Shown here: positions 1 to 5,336 of the stretch, in pieces
Position numbering within the stretch: the stretch's first letter is position 1
How the letters are laid out: each line of letters begins with the position of its first letter
Assembly (NCBI GenBank): GCA_027031685.1
Contig: JALVPS010000003.1
Coordinates: forward strand, 1-7,931
Direction of reading: 5' to 3'
Length of the DNA stretch: 7,931 nucleotides
DNA from: Gammaproteobacteria bacterium
Lineage (GTDB): Bacteria > Pseudomonadota > Gammaproteobacteria > UWMA-0217
Notes under the pieces: generated by a model
Told to the model about the DNA's origin: nothing
Databases searched by the model: none
What the model saw: only the letters and a program-made list of their open reading frames with translations
Translations under genes and position numbers: made by a program

Positions 1-71
1 CCCCCGGTGGCCACCGCACCCTTCAGGAACGCCCGCCTGCCGCGCGGGTCCGCCTTGCGCTCTCTGCTCAT
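1..71 (-). CDS. Tat-signal protein, N-terminus only; possible formate dehydrogenase-associated small protein
   Basis: Only the first 23 codons lie in the window; the gene runs leftward off the edge. The peptide starts MSRERKADPRG and continues RRAFLKGAVATG. This is a twin-arginine signal: a charged N-region, RR-x-F-L-K at residues 12-17, then a small-residue hydrophobic stretch. The ATG at 71-69 is preceded by GAGGT (complement of 79-83) at a suitable spacing, which supports this start. The short charged leader before RRAFLKG resembles the 'formate dehydrogenase region TAT target' family, small proteins encoded just before formate dehydrogenase subunits. That identity is inferred from the first residues only. 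Many other exported cofactor enzymes begin similarly, so the Tat signal is fairly secure and the family is not. A candidate sigma-54 promoter lies about 80 bases upstream, which would fit a regulated anaerobic or formate function. Confidence 0.6.
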   Translation of the reverse strand, partial: MSRERKADPRGRRAFLKGAVATG

Positions 72-148
72 GATCGACACCTCGTTGCTCGTCCCGTGGG
101 TCAATGCGGCCCACCTCACGCGGGCTCGCTGGCTCTGCCCCACACACA

Positions 149-165
149 TGCAAGCCCCCTGCCAA
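149..165 (-). promoter_or_regulatory. Candidate sigma-54 (RpoN) -24/-12 promoter for the Tat-signal gene
   Basis: Read on the - strand the site is TTGGCAGGGGGCTTGCA. It has the invariant GG and GC dinucleotides separated by exactly 10 bases. It matches the consensus TGGCACGRNNNTTGCW at every defined position except one (G for C after TGGCA). The predicted start is near position 138, giving a leader of about 67 bases before the ATG at 71. It faces the Tat-signal gene and lies in a non-coding stretch. Known sigma-54 promoters include that of E. coli fdhF, so a formate-related gene would be consistent, but that link is inference. Confidence 0.55.
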
Positions 166-210
166 CGGCGGCGGGAAAGGAATGACAAAAAGGGAACGCA
201 GGGGAAGAGG

Positions 211-234
211 CTGGCGGCGCGGGCGGCACGCCAG
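211..234. repeat. 6-bp inverted repeat, possible activator site upstream of the sigma-54 promoter
   Basis: CTGGCG (211-216) and CGCCAG (229-234) form a perfect inverted repeat with a 12-base spacer. It lies about 45 bases beyond the -24 element, within the range where enhancer-binding proteins sit. Short GC-rich inverted repeats are common by chance in this base composition, so the regulatory reading is weak. The remaining sequence between about 72 and 310 shows no supported gene. Confidence 0.2.
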
Positions 235-310
235 GAGGCGGGTGCCGGGCCATGATGACCCAGCGGGGTGAGGTGTTCGGAGGGTGGAAGCCCCCTTCCT
301 GCCGGTCGCC

Positions 311-521
311 CTACCCCACCCCCTTGCTCCAATGCCAGAAAGGCGATCCCCTGCCGGCCCACGGCGCGGGAAAACACGGCGCTGTCGGCGGTGGCGAGGT
401 CGCCGAAGAAGCGGAGCATCCAGGGGGCGATGTGCCGCCGGTGGAAGCGGCCCTGGGTGGCGAGGGCCTTCCTGGCCGCCCTCATCCGTGCCTGTCTGGT
501 GAAGATCCACAAGATCCTCAA
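311..521 (-). pseudogene. Possible broken gene fragment on the - strand, unrecognised
   Basis: From 521 down to about 325 the - strand reads without stops and has almost only G or C at third positions. The middle is protein-like, with HIAPWMLRFFGDLATADSAV followed by FSRAVGRQGIAFLALEQ. After LALEQ the codon pattern becomes irregular and no stop follows. If the five-base G run (complement of 319-323) were one base shorter, the frame would end at TAG (complement of 311-313), giving a C-terminus of LALEQGVG. I do not recognise a family. The first part overlaps the transposase remnant on the other strand, whose third positions coincide, so that part may be a shadow. The real fragment, if any, may be only about 325-455. 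Confidence 0.25.
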
Positions 522-722
522 CCGACAACGGCAAGGACCAATCCGCCGGGACCAGACACTTACCTGTACAATTACCACGTCCCGCAGCGTGCCCTGGGGC
601 ACAAGACGCCCATCGAGGCCCTCCGGGAGTGGCAAGAGAAGAAACCAGAACTATTACTCGATAACGTGAGGAATCACCCGGGTCCTGACACTGGAAAAAT
701 GTGCGCGGATCGAGCGTGGTGA
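460..722 (+). pseudogene. IS481-type transposase remnant (frameshifted, internally deleted)
   Basis: Three pieces of one integrase-like (DDE) transposase lie in order but in different frames. ARAFLAALIRACLVKIHKIL is read from 460 to 519. TDNGKD follows at 521-538 after one extra base at 520; it is the conserved 'TDNGKEF' block carrying the second catalytic Asp. From about 561 the C-terminal part is read as YLYNYHVPQRALGHKT, then PIEALREWQEKKPEL and RNHPGPDT. The YN-(H/Q)-(I/V/L)-PQ-x-AL-x-x-KTP and RNHPGPDT patterns are typical of a group of IS481-family transposases. Some 70-80 residues normally separate the TDNGK block from the YN block, including the catalytic Glu region. Here only about 20 bases do, so roughly 200 bases are deleted. 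The N-terminal half is missing and the frame finally stops at 722. I could not identify terminal inverted repeats. This cannot encode an active enzyme. Confidence 0.65.
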
Positions 723-724
723 AG

Positions 725-740
725 CCCCGCCGAGGCGGGC
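725..740 (-). terminator. Weak hairpin just after ampE
   Basis: Directly after the ampE stop codon the - strand reads CCCGC-CTCG-GCGGG, a five to six base-pair GC stem. It is not followed by a run of T, so it is at best a weak or factor-assisted transcription end. Its position, two bases past the stop, is the main argument for it. Confidence 0.3.
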
Positions 741-741
741 A

Positions 742-1590
742 TCAGGCGGCCAGCACCACCACCGTGATCAGCACCACCAGCCACACCAGCAGGGCGCGCT
801 GCAGCAGGCGCTCCGCCTGGGCCAGCCACGCCTCCGGGTCCTCGCCGGCCAGGCAACTGCGGCCAGCCACCTCCAGCAGGCGCGCCGTGACATCCGGGCA
901 GACCGCCGGACGGCACCACAGACCGGCGCGCAGCAGGTGCCAGAGCGGCTCGAAGGGGCCGGTCAGGGCCAGGGTGAGCACCAGCAACCGGGCCGGTGCC
1001 CAGTCCAGCAACGCCAGCCAGTGATGGGCCGCCTGCTGCAGGCCGGGCGGCAATCCCGGCCCGGCCGCCGCCAGCGCGCGGCTCAGGCGATAGGCCAGGG
1101 CCGCCAGCGGCCCACCCAGGACAAACCAGAACAGCACCGCGAACAGGCGCCGGGTGGCCGCCCGGCAGGTCAGCTCCGCCAGTCGTGCGCTGCGCTGCGT
1201 CGCGTCGAGTGGCATGGGCTCGCCGTCGGCCAGGGCATGGAACAGGGCCGCCCGCGAGGCCTCGTCGTCGGCCACGCGATAGCGGCGCAGGGTCCGTTCC
1301 ACGTCCCCGGGCCCCAGGCTGTACAGCAGCAGGAGCACGGCCATGGCCAGCCCCGCCAGGCCGAAGAACCAGCCGTCGAACAGGCCGTACACCAGGCGCA
1401 CCCCGGCCAGCAGCGGTAGCAGCATGAGCGCCACCCCCAGCGGCCCGTCGCAGGCGCGGCAGGGACGCAGCAGGCGCGCCATGGCCGCCAGGTAGCGCTG
1501 CAGGTGGTCGCCCTGGCGGAAGGCCAGCAGGCGCTCGTCACCGAAGCGCTCGATGGCCAGGGCGATGAACAAGGCAGCCAGGACGTTCAT
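742..1590 (-). CDS. ampE: AmpE, inner-membrane protein of the ampD operon
   Basis: The product is 282 residues, close to the usual AmpE length of about 284. It starts MNVLAALFIALAIERF, with the conserved ER near the N-terminus as in E. coli AmpE. Hydrophobic segments lie at roughly 2-16, 50-70, 74-92 and 149-165, with a final one in the last 17 residues. The central soluble part contains SLGPGDVERTLRRY, followed later by the LFAVLFWFVLGGP block typical of the family. AmpE is a membrane protein encoded with AmpD; it is described as a modulator of beta-lactamase signalling, but its molecular activity is not settled. The ATG at 1590-1588 overlaps the ampD stop as ATGA and has GGAG eight bases upstream, so translation is probably coupled. 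The frame stays open far upstream of this ATG, but that part is the out-of-frame shadow of ampD. No ampC or ampR gene is in the window. Confidence 0.9.
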   Translation of the reverse strand: MNVLAALFIALAIERFGDERLLAFRQGDHLQRYLAAMARLLRPCRACDGPLGVALMLLPLLAGVRLVYGLFDGWFFGLAGLAMAVLLLLYSLGPGDVERTLRRYRVADDEASRAALFHALADGEPMPLDATQRSARLAELTCRAATRRLFAVLFWFVLGGPLAALAYRLSRALAAAGPGLPPGLQQAAHHWLALLDWAPARLLVLTLALTGPFEPLWHLLRAGLWCRPAVCPDVTARLLEVAGRSCLAGEDPEAWLAQAERLLQRALLVWLVVLITVVVLAA

Positions 1591-2141
1591 GGGCCGTTCT
1601 CCAGCAGGGCGCGCAGACGATCCCAGTCGAAGGCCGGGCCGGGGTCGGTCTTGCGGCCGGGGGCGATGTCGCAGTGGCCGGCCAGGGCATCCGCCGTCAG
1701 GCTGGGATAATGGCGGCGCAGGGCGGTCACGACCGCCGCCAGGCGGGTGTACTGGGCGTCGCCGTAGGGCCGGTCGTCGGTGCCCTCCAGCTCGATGCCG
1801 ACGGAGAAGTCGTTGCAGGCCGGGCGGCCGCGCCAGCAGGACACGCCGGCGTGCCAGGCACGCCGCCCGAAGGGCACGAACTGCACCAGCGCGCCGTCGC
1901 GGCGGATGAGCAGGTGGGCCGACACGCGCAGGCCGGCGATGCCGGCGAAGTAGGGATGGGCGCCCGGGTCCAGGCGGTTGGTGAACAGCGCCTCGATGTG
2001 CGGCCCGCCGAACTCGCCGGGCGGCAGGGAGATGTTGTGCACCACGATCAGTTCCGGCCGGCAGCCGGGCGGCCGCGCGTCCTGGTTGGGCGAGGGCACG
2101 CGCCGCGCCGCGTCCAACCAGCCGGCCGTGTCGATCCTCAC
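1587..2141 (-). CDS. ampD: AmpD, 1,6-anhydro-N-acetylmuramyl-L-alanine amidase
   Basis: AmpD is a cytoplasmic zinc amidase that removes the peptide from anhydromuropeptides during cell-wall recycling. By doing so it keeps AmpR-dependent beta-lactamase genes uninduced. The 184-residue product matches the usual length (183-187). The expected residues are present: zinc ligands His35 (VVHNISLPPGEFGG), His156 and Asp166 (GHCDIAPGRKTDPG), plus Glu117 (GIELEGTD) and Lys164, equivalent to the catalytic Glu116 and Lys162 of the Citrobacter enzyme. RRVPSPNQD near the N-terminus and RAWHAGVS are also typical. The GTG at 2141-2139 is chosen because AGGAGG (complement of 2146-2151) lies four bases upstream and the resulting N-terminus aligns with known AmpD. 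It overlaps the thioredoxin-like stop as GTGA and its own stop overlaps the ampE start as ATGA, so the three genes form one tight operon. Confidence 0.95.
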   Translation of the reverse strand: MRIDTAGWLDAARRVPSPNQDARPPGCRPELIVVHNISLPPGEFGGPHIEALFTNRLDPGAHPYFAGIAGLRVSAHLLIRRDGALVQFVPFGRRAWHAGVSCWRGRPACNDFSVGIELEGTDDRPYGDAQYTRLAAVVTALRRHYPSLTADALAGHCDIAPGRKTDPGPAFDWDRLRALLENGP

Positions 2142-2482
2142 GGCGCCTCCTGGGCCGGCCGCTGCAACAGGGCGGCCACGGCGGCGCGAATGGCGGCCGG
2201 GCGCGCCTCGCACTGCAGCTCGCCGTGGAATTCGCCATCGTGATAGACGAACAGGGCCGGCAGGTGGAACACCTCGAACTCCCGCGCCAGGCCCGTGTCC
2301 CGCTCCACGTCCACCTCGAACAGGCGCCAGTCGCCGTCCGCCCCGGTCATGGCCGCCAGGCGCTCGCGCCAGGCCCGGCAACTACCGCAGTGGGGGCCGG
2401 CAAACAGCACCAGGGCCACGCCCGGGGTGTCGGCCAGGGTGTGATGGAAGTCGTGCTGGGTGAGGGGCTGGAAGGCGGACAT
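2138..2482 (-). CDS. Thioredoxin-fold protein (CGSC active site), first gene of the ampDE operon
   Basis: The product is 114 residues, the size of a single thioredoxin domain, with no signal peptide or membrane segment, so it is expected in the cytoplasm. The redox motif CGSC is at residues 32-35, after a beta strand (VALVLFAGPH). A cis-proline position follows at Pro75 (HLPALFVYHDGE), and EVDVERD at about 56-62 matches the strand and acidic turn of the fold. The usual WCGPC is replaced by PHCGSC, so this is a thioredoxin-like protein rather than canonical TrxA. One further Cys (91) lies outside the motif. The ATG at 2482 is preferred because it gives a standard N-terminus, but no ribosome binding site precedes it. 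A TTG at 2506 is an in-frame alternative that would lie across the promoter. The gene is joined to ampD by a GTGA overlap; its substrate is unknown. Confidence 0.85.
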   Translation of the reverse strand: MSAFQPLTQHDFHHTLADTPGVALVLFAGPHCGSCRAWRERLAAMTGADGDWRLFEVDVERDTGLAREFEVFHLPALFVYHDGEFHGELQCEARPAAIRAAVAALLQRPAQEAP

Positions 2483-2488
2483 AGCAGC

Positions 2489-2494
2489 ATTATA
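2489..2494 (-). promoter_or_regulatory. TATAAT -10 box for the thioredoxin-ampD-ampE operon
   Basis: A perfect TATAAT is read on the - strand, separated by only six bases (GCTGCT) from the ATG at 2482. A start about seven bases downstream would fall on that ATG, giving a leaderless mRNA. This agrees with the lack of any Shine-Dalgarno sequence. No good -35 hexamer is seen at 16-18 bases (candidates read CGGGAA or similar). Confidence 0.5.
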
Positions 2495-2531
2495 CCGGCG
2501 CCACAAGCTGCTTCCCGGCCCACGATCCCGC

Positions 2532-2537
2532 TAGAAT
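2532..2537 (+). promoter_or_regulatory. Possible -10 box for rep
   Basis: TAGAAT (five of six matches to TATAAT) lies about 30 bases before the rep ATG and would give a leader of roughly 24 bases. The -35 region (around 2509-2514, TGCTTC) is poor. The 85-base gap between the two divergent genes must hold both promoters. The rep leader also has a small inverted repeat, CGACG (2538-2542) and CGTCG (2556-2560). Confidence 0.3.
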
Positions 2538-2567
2538 CGACGACCCGTCCCAGCCCGTCGCGCCGTC

Positions 2568-4571
2568 ATGCCCGCACTCAACCCGCCCCAACGCGCCGCC
2601 GTGGAACACCTGGGCAGCCCGCTGCTGGTGCTGGCCGGCGCCGGCTCGGGCAAGACGCGCGTCATCACCGAGAAGATCGCCCACCTGGTGCGCCACGCCG
2701 GCCTGCGCCCGGACCGCATCGCCGCCATCACCTTCACCAACAAGGCGGCGCGCGAGATGCGCGGGCGGGTGGGCCGGCTGCTGCCCGGCGCGGCCGGCAA
2801 GGGGCTGCAGGTGTCCACCTTCCACACCCTGGGGCTGCGCATCATCCGCGCTGAGCTGGCGGCGCTGGGCTACAAGCCCGGTTTCTCCATCTTCGACGCC
2901 CAGGACAGCGCCACCCTGCTCAAGGAGCTGACGCGCAAGGAGGCGCCAGAGGCCGCCGAGACGGCGCGCTGGGCCATCTCGCGCTGGAAGAACGATTTCG
3001 TCGATCCCGACGCCGCCCTGGCCGCCGCGGCCGACGAGGCCGAGGCCCTGCACGCGCGTCTGTACGCCCGCTACCAGCGCCAGCTGCGGGCCTACAACGC
3101 CATGGACTTCGACGACCTCATCGTCCTGCCCGTGCGCCTGCTGGAGGAGGACGCGGCGGCGCGCGCCCGCTGGCAGGAACGCCTGCACTACCTGCTCATC
3201 GACGAGTATCAGGACACCAACGCCTGCCAGTACCGGCTGGTGCGCCTGCTGGCCGGGCCCGAGGGGCGCTTCACGGCGGTGGGCGACGACGACCAGTCCA
3301 TCTACGCCTGGCGCGGCGCGCGGCCTGAGAACCTGGCCCGCCTGCGCGAGGACTACCCCAACCTGCGGGTCATCAAGCTGGAGCAGAACTACCGCTCCAC
3401 GCAGCGCATCCTGGACAGCGCCAACCACCTCATTGGCCACAACCCGCACCTGTTCGAGAAGCGCCTGTGGAGCGCCCTGGGCGAGGGCGAGCCGCTGCGC
3501 GTGATCCCCTGCCAGAGCGGCGAGCACGAGGCGGAGCGGGTGGTGTCGGAGATCCTGCACATCCGCTTCAAGGCCCGCGCCCGCTGGGGCGACATGGCCA
3601 TCCTCTACCGCGGCAACCACCAGGCGCGCCTGTTCGAGCGCCGCCTGCGCGAGCACGACATCCCCTACAAGGTGTCCGGCGGCACGGCCTTTTTCGAGCG
3701 CGCCGAGATCAAGGACCTGCTGGCCTACCTGCGGCTGGTGGCCAACCCGGACGACGACCCCGCCTTCCTGCGCGTCATCAATACCCCGCGCCGGGAGATC
3801 GGCCCCGGCACGCTGGAGAAGCTGGGCCAGTACGCCGGCCGCCGCCACTGCTCGCTGTTCGCCGCCACCTTCGAGCTGGGCCTGGGCGAGGTGCTGCCGC
3901 AGCGCGCCATCCTGCGCCTGCAGCGCTTCACCGACTGGCTGCGCGAGCTGCACCGCCGCCAGGACGAGCTGGCCCCGGCCGCCCTGGCGCGCGAGATCGT
4001 GGACGCCATCGACTACCCCGCCTGGCTGCGCGAGCTGTCCAGCAACGAGCGGGTGGCCGAGCGGCGGCTGGAGAACGTCGACGAACTCATCGACTGGATC
4101 GGCCGCCTGGCGCGCGACGAGGACGGCGGTGCGGGGCGCTCGCTGGCCGACATCGTCAACCACTTCGTGCTGCTGGACGTGCTGGACCGCAACGAGGACG
4201 GCAGCGATCCGGACCGCGTGCAGCTCATGACCCTGCACGCCGCCAAGGGGCTGGAATTCCCGCACGTGTTCCTGGTGGGCATGGAGGAGGAACTGCTGCC
4301 GCACCGCAACAGCATCGAGGCCGACACCATCGAGGAGGAGCGCCGCCTGGCCTACGTGGGCATCACCCGCGCCCAGCGCAGCCTCACCCTCACCTTCGCC
4401 CGCCAGCGCCAGCGCGGTGGCGAGGCGGTGGACTGCGAGCCGAGCCGCTTTCTGGCCGAGCTGCCCGAGCGGCACCTGGAGTGGGACGACCCGGCACGCC
4501 GCAGCGAGGCCGAGCGGCGCGCCACCGGCAAGGCCCACCTGGCGCAGATGCGCGCCCTGCTGTCGCGATGA
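2568..4571 (+). CDS. rep: ATP-dependent DNA helicase Rep
   Basis: Rep is an SF1A 3'-5' helicase that removes proteins ahead of replication forks and aids restart of stalled forks. The product is 667 residues, close to E. coli Rep (673), and aligns along its whole length. The helicase motifs appear in order: Q motif near Gln8, Walker A GAGSGKT (24-30), ITFTNKAAREM, Walker B DEYQDT (212-217), VGDDDQSIYAWRGA (238-251), LEQNYRS (271-277), LMTLHAAKGLEFPHVF (from 553) and RRLAYVGITRAQ (592-603). Rep-specific stretches such as STFHTLGLRII, KISGGTAFF-like (KVSGGTAFFERAEIKDLLAY) and PSRFLAELP favour Rep over UvrD or PcrA, which are also longer at the C-terminus. The ATG at 2568 gives the expected N-terminus (LNPPQRAAVE), but no Shine-Dalgarno sequence precedes it. 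The stop overlaps the start of the Crp/Fnr gene as ATGA. Confidence 0.97.
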   Translation: MPALNPPQRAAVEHLGSPLLVLAGAGSGKTRVITEKIAHLVRHAGLRPDRIAAITFTNKAAREMRGRVGRLLPGAAGKGLQVSTFHTLGLRIIRAELAALGYKPGFSIFDAQDSATLLKELTRKEAPEAAETARWAISRWKNDFVDPDAALAAAADEAEALHARLYARYQRQLRAYNAMDFDDLIVLPVRLLEEDAAARARWQERLHYLLIDEYQDTNACQYRLVRLLAGPEGRFTAVGDDDQSIYAWRGARPENLARLREDYPNLRVIKLEQNYRSTQRILDSANHLIGHNPHLFEKRLWSALGEGEPLRVIPCQSGEHEAERVVSEILHIRFKARARWGDMAILYRGNHQARLFERRLREHDIPYKVSGGTAFFERAEIKDLLAYLRLVANPDDDPAFLRVINTPRREIGPGTLEKLGQYAGRRHCSLFAATFELGLGEVLPQRAILRLQRFTDWLRELHRRQDELAPAALAREIVDAIDYPAWLRELSSNERVAERRLENVDELIDWIGRLARDEDGGAGRSLADIVNHFVLLDVLDRNEDGSDPDRVQLMTLHAAKGLEFPHVFLVGMEEELLPHRNSIEADTIEEERRLAYVGITRAQRSLTLTFARQRQRGGEAVDCEPSRFLAELPERHLEWDDPARRSEAERRATGKAHLAQMRALLSR

Positions 4572-5224
4572 GCGCGCGGCTCTGGCAGGACCACTTCCCC
4601 ACCCTGGCCGAGGACGACGAGCCGGCCCTGGCGCGCCTGCGCGACAACGCCCAGGTGCTGCGCCTGCCGGCCGGCCAGCCCGTGTTCCACCGCGGCAGCG
4701 CCTGCCAGCGCTACCTGCTGGTGGCCGAGGGGCGCGTGCGCGTGTTCCTCACCGCGCCCAGCGGGCGCGAGGTGGTGCTGTACTTCGTGGTGGCCGGCCA
4801 GTCCTGCGCCCTCACCACGGCCTGCCTGCTGGCCGACGACCACTACCCCGCCGAGGGCCTCACCGACACCCCCGTCACCGCCCTCGCCCTGGACCGGCGC
4901 GACTTCGCCCGCGCCCTGCGCGAGTCGCCCCGCTTCCAGCGTTTCGTATTCGCCAGCCTGGGCCGGCGCTTCGCCGACATCATCAGCCGCATCGAGCAGG
5001 TCCACTTCCGCGACATCGACTCGCGCCTGGCCGCCAGCCTGCTGTCCCACGCCGGCAGCGGGCGCGCCGTCACCCGCACCCACCAAGCCTTGGCGCAGGA
5101 GATTGGCTCGGCGCGCGAGGTCGTCTCCCGGCACCTCAATCGGCTGGCCGGACAGGGCCTCATCCGCCTGCAGCGGGGCCGCATCGAACTGCTCGACCCG
5201 GCCGGCCTGCGCCGCCTGATCTAG
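4568..5224 (+). CDS. Crp/Fnr-family transcriptional regulator
   Basis: The product is 218 residues, typical of the family. The N-terminal part is a cyclic-nucleotide-binding-type beta barrel (about 20-115: LPAGQPVFHRGSACQRYLLV, then GRVRVF and SGREVVLYFV). A long dimerisation helix follows (about 119-145), then a winged helix-turn-helix with recognition region ALAQEIGSAREVVSRHLNRL (174-193) and wing GLIRLQRGRIELLD. There is no N-terminal Cys cluster, so it is not an FNR-type iron-sulfur sensor. The CRP cAMP-pocket pattern (GEL...RSA) is also absent; the equivalent stretch reads GQSCALTTACLLADDHYPAE, with Cys80 and Cys86, a pattern I associate with a subgroup of uncharacterised proteobacterial members. 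The ligand is unknown. The ATG lies in the rep stop codon (ATGA) without a clear ribosome binding site, implying coupled translation with rep. Downstream is the pilin operon, a possible but unproven target. Confidence 0.9.
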   Translation: MSARLWQDHFPTLAEDDEPALARLRDNAQVLRLPAGQPVFHRGSACQRYLLVAEGRVRVFLTAPSGREVVLYFVVAGQSCALTTACLLADDHYPAEGLTDTPVTALALDRRDFARALRESPRFQRFVFASLGRRFADIISRIEQVHFRDIDSRLAASLLSHAGSGRAVTRTHQALAQEIGSAREVVSRHLNRLAGQGLIRLQRGRIELLDPAGLRRLI

Positions 5225-5234
5225 GCCGCCCGCC

Positions 5235-5243
5235 GACGAACGG
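5235..5243 (-). promoter_or_regulatory. Candidate AlgR binding site upstream of the minor pilin operon
   Basis: The - strand reads CCGTTCGTC, identical to the core AlgR consensus of Pseudomonas aeruginosa. It lies about 94-102 bases before the FimT/FimU-like ATG, in the only non-coding gap of this region. In P. aeruginosa AlgR binds upstream of fimU and activates fimU-pilVWXY1Y2E, the counterpart of the operon here. No algR gene is in the window, so whether the regulator exists in this organism is unknown. Confidence 0.4.
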
Positions 5244-5305
5244 CACCACCCGGCCGCCCCGACGGCGTCCCGCCAACTCACCCGCTCCTTCAGTCCCGAC
5301 GACCG

Positions 5306-5321
5306 CGGCCGATATGGGCCG
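5306..5321. repeat. Short inverted repeat before the pilin operon
   Basis: CGGCC (5306-5310) and GGCCG (5317-5321) flank GATATG. It lies just upstream of the ribosome binding site of the first pilin gene and could be a protein site or a leader hairpin. GATATG with TTCAGT 16 bases upstream (5289-5294) is a very weak promoter-like pair (three of six matches each). The rest of the 5225-5336 gap shows no terminator or strong promoter. Confidence 0.2.
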
Positions 5322-5324
5322 TAC

Positions 5325-5330
5325 GAGGAG
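5325..5330 (+). promoter_or_regulatory. Ribosome binding site of the first minor pilin gene
   Basis: GAGGAG lies six bases before the ATG at 5337. It fixes the start and shows independent translation initiation, unlike the coupled genes that follow. Confidence 0.8.
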
Positions 5331-5336
5331 CACCCC

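Noticed and set aside
7..255. A + strand 82-residue frame at the left edge
   Set aside because: It lies opposite the Tat-signal gene and its promoter, shows no domain, and has irregular codon use.
742..2238. A 498-residue - strand open frame covering ampE and extending across ampD
   Set aside because: Only the part from 1590 down is AmpE. The upstream extension is Arg/Pro-rich and is the out-of-frame shadow of ampD, which has full catalytic motifs in its own frame.
2490..4538. A 682-residue - strand open frame opposite rep
   Set aside because: It is a low-complexity Val/Gln/Ala-rich antisense reading caused by the GC bias; the + strand Rep aligns over its whole length.
3467..4567. In-frame upstream extension of the Crp/Fnr gene within rep
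   Set aside because: The extension is Arg/Pro/Gly-rich shadow of rep. The family-like N-terminus begins at the ATG at 4568.
5225..5336. FNR/CRP-type palindrome that would show the adjacent regulator controlling the pilin operon
   Set aside because: I looked for TTGAT-N4-ATCAA and TGTGA-N6-TCACA forms in the gap and saw none; only a short CGGCC/GGCCG repeat is present.
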